Shown here one piece after another: positions 31,113 to 35,337 of a stretch of DNA of 35,337 nucleotides. Origin of the DNA: Kineosphaera limosa NBRC 100340 (GTDB taxonomy: Bacteria > Actinomycetota > Actinomycetes > Actinomycetales > Dermatophilaceae). Within the stretch, counting starts at the first letter, position 1; each line of letters starts with the position of its first letter. The DNA lies in assembly GCF_000298215.1 (NCBI RefSeq), contig NZ_BAHD01000072.1, positions 1 through 35,337 on the forward strand, written 5' to 3'. The notes under the pieces were generated by a model. That model ran no database searches, had not been told where the DNA came from, and was given only the letters and a program-made list of their open reading frames with translations. The position numbers and the translations under genes are program-made.

Positions 31113-32072
31113 TCAGACCCGGCGGGTGACCTGCACCGCGTCCGGATTGGTCTGGGCGGGGGTGGGGATGGCGCTGCCGGCGAGCGAGGCCGCGCCCGAG
31201 CCGTAGGCGACCGCCTGGGCGAGGCGGCCCGCGGCATCCAGGCCGGCGATATCGGCCATGACGTAACCCGCGACCGAGGAGTCGCCGGCGCCGACGGTGC
31301 TGCGCACCTGGATCGGCGGCGGCAGCGCACTCCACGCGCCGGCGGCGTCGACGAGCACCGCCCCGGCGCCGCCCAGGGTCGCCATGACGGTGGTGACCCC
31401 GCGCTCGACGAGGACGGCGGCGGCGGCGATGCTCGGCCCGGGGTCGCCGGCAGCGGCCGCGGCCTCCAACGCCTCACCGTCGGCTCCGGTGAGCTGAGCC
31501 AGCTCTTCGGAGTTCGGTTTGAGCAGGTCGGGGGCGGCGTCGGGAAAGGCGTCGGAGAGCTGGCGCAGCGGGTCGTCGGAGGTGTCGACCGCGATCTTGA
31601 CCCCCAGGGGGCGCAGGGCGCGCACCAGCTGGGCGTACCAGTCCGGCGGCGCGCCGGGCGGCAGCGAGCCCGACAGCACCGCCCAGGAGGCGTCGCGGCA
31701 CGCGCCGACGAGCACGTCGAGCAGCGCCTGCGCATCCTCCTGACCCAGCACCGCACCGGGCTCGTTGAGCTTGGTCGTGGTGCCGTCGGCCTCGGTGAGG
31801 GTGAGATTGGTGCGCACGGTCTGGGGCACCTCGACGTGCCGATAGGGCACGCCCCGCTCGGCGAGCGCCGACAGGATCGGGTCGTGCCGCTGCGCCGGCA
31901 GCACGGCCAGCACCGGCTGGTCGGCCAGGTGTACGGCGCGGGCGACGTTGACGCCCTTGCCACCCGGCTCGCTGGTGATATCGGCGAGGCGGTGGACTCC
32001 CCCGCGGGTCAGGGGCACGGCCAGGCAGGCGGTGCGGTCGAGGCTGGGGTTGGCGGTGAAGGTGACGATCAT
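31113..32072 (-). CDS. fruK: 1-phosphofructokinase
   Basis: A 319-residue PfkB-family kinase converting fructose-1-phosphate to fructose-1,6-bisphosphate. Visible: TANPSLDRT at the N-terminus, SEPGGKGVNVARAV (PfkB signature 1), LSGSLPPGAP, LLKPNSEELAQLTG, and the catalytic RSTVGAGDSSVAGY (Asp in GAGD as base). ATG 32072 overlaps the stop of the DeoR gene (bases 32069-32072), so the regulator and kinase are co-translated. The product of FruA is its substrate. Confidence 0.95.
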   Translation of the reverse strand: MIVTFTANPSLDRTACLAVPLTRGGVHRLADITSEPGGKGVNVARAVHLADQPVLAVLPAQRHDPILSALAERGVPYRHVEVPQTVRTNLTLTEADGTTTKLNEPGAVLGQEDAQALLDVLVGACRDASWAVLSGSLPPGAPPDWYAQLVRALRPLGVKIAVDTSDDPLRQLSDAFPDAAPDLLKPNSEELAQLTGADGEALEAAAAAGDPGPSIAAAAVLVERGVTTVMATLGGAGAVLVDAAGAWSALPPPIQVRSTVGAGDSSVAGYVMADIAGLDAAGRLAQAVAYGSGAASLAGSAIPTPAQTNPDAVQVTRRV

Positions 32073-32839
32073 GCGAGGACGACCTCGATTCCGGACGTGA
32101 CACAGGCGGAGCGGAAGGCGGGATCGACGTCGGCGTCGGTGATGAGCACGTCGATATCGGCCAGGGGGGCGAACGAGCGCAGGTACTCGACCCCGACCTT
32201 GCTGGAGTCGGCCAGCACCACAACCCGGCGGGAGCTGGAGACGATGGCTCGCTTCACCGCCGCCTCCTCGGCATCCGGGGTAGAGCAGCCGTGCCCGGCG
32301 GTGAGGCCGTTGGTGCCGACGAAGGCGACATCGACCCGCAGGGCGTCGACGACCGCGACCGCTTCGGCGCCGACGGTGGTCTGAGTCAGGCCGCGGACCC
32401 GTCCACCGACGAACTGGACCGGGCCGGGGCAACGCTGGGAGGCGACGGTCGCGATCGGCATGGAGCCGGTGATGATCGTCAGCTCGGGGTCGGCGGGCAG
32501 GATGGCGGCCAGGCCCGCGGTCGTCGTGCCCGCGTCGAGCAACATAGTGGAGCCCGGACCGCTGGGCACGTGGGCCAGGGCCGCTCGGGCGATGCGGGCC
32601 TTCTCTCCGGCGCGGCTGCCGGAGCGCTCGGCGACGCCCAGTTCGACGAGGCGCAACGACTCGGTGGGCACCGCCCCGCCGTGCACGCGGCGCAACAGGC
32701 CGCGGGAGTCCAGCGCCGCCAAATCGCGGCGGATCGTCTCGGGGGTCACGCCGTGGACATCGGCGGCCTGCGCTACCGAGATGCGCCCCGCGCGCCGCGC
32801 CTCGGCGACCAGGGCCTCTTGCCGTTCCTCTGCGTACAT
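32069..32839 (-). CDS. DeoR-family repressor of the fructose operon
   Basis: A 256-residue DeoR-family regulator. The N-terminal winged helix-turn-helix (MYAEERQEALVAEARRAG, then VAQAADVHGVTPETIRRDL) is followed by GLLRRVHGGAV and the sugar-phosphate-binding domain (MLLDAGTTTAGLA, VGTNGLTAGHG). The likely inducer is fructose-1-phosphate or the bisphosphate. ATG 32839 gives a usual length; the frame continues to a GTG at 32944 that would add 35 disordered residues. It heads the minus-strand unit regulator-fruK-fruA-ptsH and is divergent from ptsI, with a 24-bp perfect dyad between them. Confidence 0.92.
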   Translation of the reverse strand: MYAEERQEALVAEARRAGRISVAQAADVHGVTPETIRRDLAALDSRGLLRRVHGGAVPTESLRLVELGVAERSGSRAGEKARIARAALAHVPSGPGSTMLLDAGTTTAGLAAILPADPELTIITGSMPIATVASQRCPGPVQFVGGRVRGLTQTTVGAEAVAVVDALRVDVAFVGTNGLTAGHGCSTPDAEEAAVKRAIVSSSRRVVVLADSSKVGVEYLRSFAPLADIDVLITDADVDPAFRSACVTSGIEVVLA

Positions 32840-33069
32840 GGCGTCGCTGCCGTCCTCATCCGTCTGTGCCGGTATCGGTTTTGTGTCTGCTTTCGTCTGC
32901 TTCAGGGCCCCGGTGGGCTCTGCCGCGTCACCGCCGTCCGTCACCGACGAGGCCGGGGGACAGTGTGATCCACCGATCGTGGCGCGGCCGAGCCCCGGAG
33001 GCGAGCGTCTCGACCGACGGTGACCGGACTGTGTCCGGAGATCGACCGGGACTCACCTTTCGAAGCCAG

Positions 33070-33093
33070 TTCCCACATGATGCGATGTGGGAA
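33070..33093. promoter_or_regulatory. Operator candidate: 9-bp perfect dyad between the DeoR gene and ptsI
   Basis: TTCCCACAT (33070-33078) and ATGTGGGAA (33085-33093) are exact complements around GATGCG. It sits directly downstream of the predicted start of the minus-strand transcript, where a repressor would block it. The natural ligand is the neighbouring DeoR protein. Confidence 0.65.
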
Positions 33094-33101
33094 TAGTTGA
33101 C

Positions 33102-33131
33102 TTTATATCCGATTATGTGGCGCTCACGCAA
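33102..33131 (-). promoter_or_regulatory. Candidate promoter of the DeoR-fruK-fruA-ptsH unit
   Basis: On the minus strand TTGCGT (33131-33126), 18 bp, TATAAA (33107-33102). The segment is the most A/T-rich of the gap. Transcription would begin near 33095, just before the dyad. Confidence 0.5.
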
Positions 33132-33141
33132 GGGTTTCCGC

Positions 33142-33206
33142 TAGGGTCTTGGCATCCGGAGCAGACTGAGCCCCCAACGGGAGCGCTTCGCTCCACACGG
33201 TCAGTC
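33142..33206 (+). promoter_or_regulatory. Possible ptsI -10 and 5' leader hairpin
   Basis: The rest of the 414-bp gap between the DeoR and ptsI starts. TAGGGT (33142-33147) is a possible -10 without a clear -35. GACTGA (33164-33169) pairs with TCAGTC (33201-33206), enclosing GGAGCG/CGCTCC (33180-33185 and 33189-33194), a two-tier hairpin in the leader about 50 bases before ptsI. I see no gene in the gap apart from the possible N-terminal extension of the DeoR protein. Confidence 0.35.
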
Positions 33207-33253
33207 AGCGCCACTCACCCATCCCGAAACCTCACTGCAGAGGAGCCCAACAC

Positions 33254-35020
33254 ATGACGAATCAGGTCGGCCAGCCCACCACCCCCGAGGTCGCCGACGA
33301 GGCCAGCACGGAGGCCAGCGAGACCGCGACCGGCTCGATCACGACCCTGCTGCCCGACTCGGTGACGGGGACGGGCGTGGTCCCCGGCATCGCCTACGCC
33401 CCCGTGGTCTGGAAGCAGGGCCGACCCGAGACGCTGCCGCACGAGCCGGATGTCGCGCAGGAGGATCGGGCCCAGGAGGCGGCGCATCTGGAGACGGCGG
33501 TCGAAACCGTGGCCGCCCGCCTGGAGGATCGGGCCAGCCAGGTCACCGGTGTCGCCTCCAACGTGCTCTCGGCGACGGCCGCACTGGCCCGAGACCGCGG
33601 CTGGAAGCGCGCCGCGCTCAAGCTCGTCAAGGGCGGCACCCCGGCCCCGCAGGCCGTCGTCGCCGCGATCGCGCAGTTCATCACGACGTTCGAGAAGCTC
33701 GGTGGGCTCATGGCCGAGCGCACCACCGACCTGCGCGACATCCGCGACCGGGTCATCGCCGAGTTGCTCGGCCTGCCCGAGCCGGGTGTGCCCACCCCGG
33801 CGCAGCCCAGCGTGCTGTTCGCCGACGACCTGGCGCCGGCCGACACCGCCGGCCTGGACCCCAGCGTCATCACCGCGCTGGTCACCCAGCTCGGCGGACC
33901 GACGAGCCACACCGCGATCATCGCCCGTCAGCTCGCCATCCCGTGCATCGTCGCGGCCTCGAAGATCGGCAAGATCGCCGACGGCACTCGGGTGCTCGTC
34001 GACGGCGGCGCCGGCACCATCCAGCTCGGCATCGACGAGCAGGAGGGCGCGCGGCTGGTCGCCGAGGACGCCGCCCGCCGCGAGGCCATCCGCAGCTGGC
34101 GCGGCCCGGCCACGACCAAGGACGGCCGCGACGTCGAGCTGTTGGCCAACGTGCAGGACGGCGCGGGGGCCCGCAAGGCCGCCGAGTCGCAGGCTCGCGG
34201 GGTCGGCCTGTTCCGCACCGAGCTGTGCTTCCTGAACTCCGAGGACGAGCCGAGCATCGAGGAGCAGACCGGCATCTACAGCGAGGTCTTCGCCGCCTTC
34301 GCGGGGCACAAGGTCGTCGTGCGCACGCTCGACGCCGGCTCCGACAAGCCGCTGAAGTTCGCGAACATGGAGCACGAGGAGAACCCGGCACTCGGCGTGC
34401 GCGGCGTGCGGATCGGCCTGCGCGACATCGAGCTGCTGACCAACCAACTCGACGCGGTGGCGGCGGCCGCAGCGGCCCGCGACGAGGATGCCGAGACCCC
34501 CGCGTGGGTCATGGCGCCGATGGTCGCGACGATCCCCGAGGCCAAGCGCTTCGCGCAGCTGGCCCGCGAACGCGGCATCAAGCCGGGAATCATGGTCGAG
34601 GTGCCGTCGGTGGCGCTGCTGGCCCCGGCCTTTCTCGAGCACGTCGACTTTCTGTCGATCGGCACCAACGACCTCTCGCAGTACACGATGGCGGCCGACC
34701 GCATGTCGCCGCACCTGGCGACGCTGACCGACCCGTGGCAGCCGGCGGTGCTCACGCTCATCGCGATGACCGCCCGCGCCGGAGCGGATGCCGACAAGCC
34801 CGTCGGTGTCTGCGGTGAGGCGGCGGCCGACCCGCTGCTGGCGTGCGTGCTCATCGGCCTCGGCGTGACCTCGCTGTCGATGGCGGCCTCGGCCGTCTCC
34901 GGCGTGGGCGCCCAGCTGGCCGCCGTGACGTTCGCGCAGTGCCAGGAGGCCGCCGAGGCGGTACTGAGCGCCTCCGACTCCGCCTCAGCCCGCGAGCGTG
35001 CGCGCACGATCCTGGGCTGA
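33254..35020 (+). CDS. ptsI: PTS enzyme I (phosphoenolpyruvate-protein phosphotransferase)
   Basis: A 588-residue enzyme I that takes phosphate from PEP and gives it to HPr. The phospho-His is His219 in GGPTSHTAIIAR; the PEP domain shows GVGLFRTELCFL, the active-site loop DAGSDKPLKF, GTNDLSQYTMA and catalytic Cys520 in GVCGEAAADP. The N-terminus carries about 38 extra Thr/Glu/Ser-rich residues before GVVPGIAYAPVV, where the family normally begins. ATG 33254 has GAGGAG upstream. It is divergent from the DeoR unit, which supplies HPr and the fructose enzymes. The gene order matches other Actinobacteria. Confidence 0.96.
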   Translation: MTNQVGQPTTPEVADEASTEASETATGSITTLLPDSVTGTGVVPGIAYAPVVWKQGRPETLPHEPDVAQEDRAQEAAHLETAVETVAARLEDRASQVTGVASNVLSATAALARDRGWKRAALKLVKGGTPAPQAVVAAIAQFITTFEKLGGLMAERTTDLRDIRDRVIAELLGLPEPGVPTPAQPSVLFADDLAPADTAGLDPSVITALVTQLGGPTSHTAIIARQLAIPCIVAASKIGKIADGTRVLVDGGAGTIQLGIDEQEGARLVAEDAARREAIRSWRGPATTKDGRDVELLANVQDGAGARKAAESQARGVGLFRTELCFLNSEDEPSIEEQTGIYSEVFAAFAGHKVVVRTLDAGSDKPLKFANMEHEENPALGVRGVRIGLRDIELLTNQLDAVAAAAAARDEDAETPAWVMAPMVATIPEAKRFAQLARERGIKPGIMVEVPSVALLAPAFLEHVDFLSIGTNDLSQYTMAADRMSPHLATLTDPWQPAVLTLIAMTARAGADADKPVGVCGEAAADPLLACVLIGLGVTSLSMAASAVSGVGAQLAAVTFAQCQEAAEAVLSASDSASARERARTILG

Positions 35021-35072
35021 ATCACCGACCCACCACGTCGGCTGCGAAGCAGTAATCTCCCTGTGCCTCAAC

Positions 35073-35148
35073 GAATCCCGTGACAGATAGGGATTCCGGT
35101 CCCCGTTCCGCCGCAGTATGGTTTGCACAGAACTGCGGGGGCAGTTCT
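35073..35148 (+). promoter_or_regulatory. Leader region of the last gene: two hairpins and a candidate -10
   Basis: GAATCCC (35073-35079) pairs with GGGATTC (35090-35096); TATGGT (35117-35122) is a possible -10; AGAACTGC (35129-35136) and GCAGTTCT (35141-35148) form an 8-bp stem with loop GGGG that would lie at the very 5' end of the message. It could be an RNA hairpin or an operator. Confidence 0.4.
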
Positions 35149-35194
35149 CGAAGGGTGCACACATCCTTCTGGGGATCACACTGGGGAGAATTCG

Positions 35195-35337
35195 ATGTCT
35201 GCAGATCACTGGGGCTCCGCCATGCCCGAATCGTCCCGGCACCGCATGGTCGGTGGCTTGGTCGGGGCGGGCGCCCGACACCTCGCGGCGCGGCTGCCCG
35301 TCAGCCGCCGGGCCGCGGCCCTCGGCCTCGCCGGAGC
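35195..35337 (+). CDS. Start of a probably exported protein (3' end outside window)
   Basis: ATG 35195 with GGGGAGAA (35183-35190) four bases upstream opens a frame that runs to the window end (47 codons). The visible part has a polar head with Trp and His, then LPVSRRAAALGLAG, a twin-arginine followed by a hydrophobic run, which fits a Tat-type signal peptide preceded by a longer-than-usual N-region. The rest is not in view, so the function cannot be given. It starts 174 bp after ptsI and has its own leader structures, so it is probably transcribed separately. Confidence 0.6.
   Translation, partial: MSADHWGSAMPESSRHRMVGGLVGAGARHLAARLPVSRRAAALGLAG

Noticed and set aside
35046-35194. c-di-AMP (ydaO/yuaA) riboswitch before the last gene
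   Set aside because: The expected GGGGUGAA and CAGCUAAC elements are missing; only two simple hairpins are seen.

Overview
The window is about 35 kb of very GC-rich DNA. Coding codons nearly always end in G or C, GTG and TTG starts are frequent, and adjacent genes often overlap by ATGA or GTGA. This is an actinobacterial chromosome. The recC-recB-recD order, the ptsI/DeoR/fruK/fruA/ptsH block and the SufE-sulfurtransferase pair suit the order Micrococcales (Dermatophilaceae/Intrasporangiaceae-like), but I cannot fix family or genus by eye. I see no insertion sequence, prophage, CRISPR array, rRNA or tRNA. The region reads as ordinary chromosomal core with small accessory insertions.

Layout. 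1-7462: the end of recC, then recB and recD, overlapping and co-directional, a RecBCD recombination nuclease. 7550-8945: a two-domain thiosulfate sulfurtransferase and a SufE protein, one base apart. 8994-11251: an OmpR-type response regulator and a histidine kinase placed tail to tail with 55 bp of coding overlap. 11363-11527: a 54-residue membrane protein. 11787-14370: a sugar-porter MFS transporter convergent with a D-serine-dehydratase/D-threonine-aldolase-like PLP enzyme. 14525-16365: a histidine kinase without a regulator beside it, coupled to an OsmC-like protein. 16403-18474: a lipoprotein gene divergent from a TauE/SafE exporter that is preceded by a cysteine-type leader peptide. 18586-19402: a small membrane protein and a PaaI-like thioesterase. 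19681-22670: a DUF6489 protein, a divergent LarC, a GNAT acetyltransferase and a NUDIX hydrolase. 22791-25452: two CNNM/CorC-family membrane proteins preceded by a proline-rich upstream ORF. 25686-28008: an HtrA-like protease and a DUF4328 membrane protein. 28057-35020: an ArsC-like reductase and the fructose PTS. 35195-end: the start of a probably exported protein.

How the genes work together. RecBCD processes double-strand breaks. The PTS block is complete for fructose: EI (ptsI) and HPr (ptsH) pass phosphate to FruA, FruK converts fructose-1-phosphate to fructose-1,6-bisphosphate, and the DeoR protein is the likely repressor, with a 24-bp perfect dyad between it and ptsI as the probable operator. 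Sulfur handling appears twice (sulfurtransferase/SufE, and TauE behind its leader).

Most worth a second look: (i) a 28-codon proline/acid-rich ORF whose stop overlaps the start of a CNNM gene that lacks its own ribosome-binding site; (ii) the cysteine leader with a concentric dyad over the tauE promoter; (iii) the tail-to-tail kinase/regulator pair; (iv) a LarC that has lost its HEVG motif; (v) two DnaA boxes in a 160-bp gap; (vi) several short tandem repeats, two of them inside recB and the kinase. I did not find a clearly new multi-gene system.
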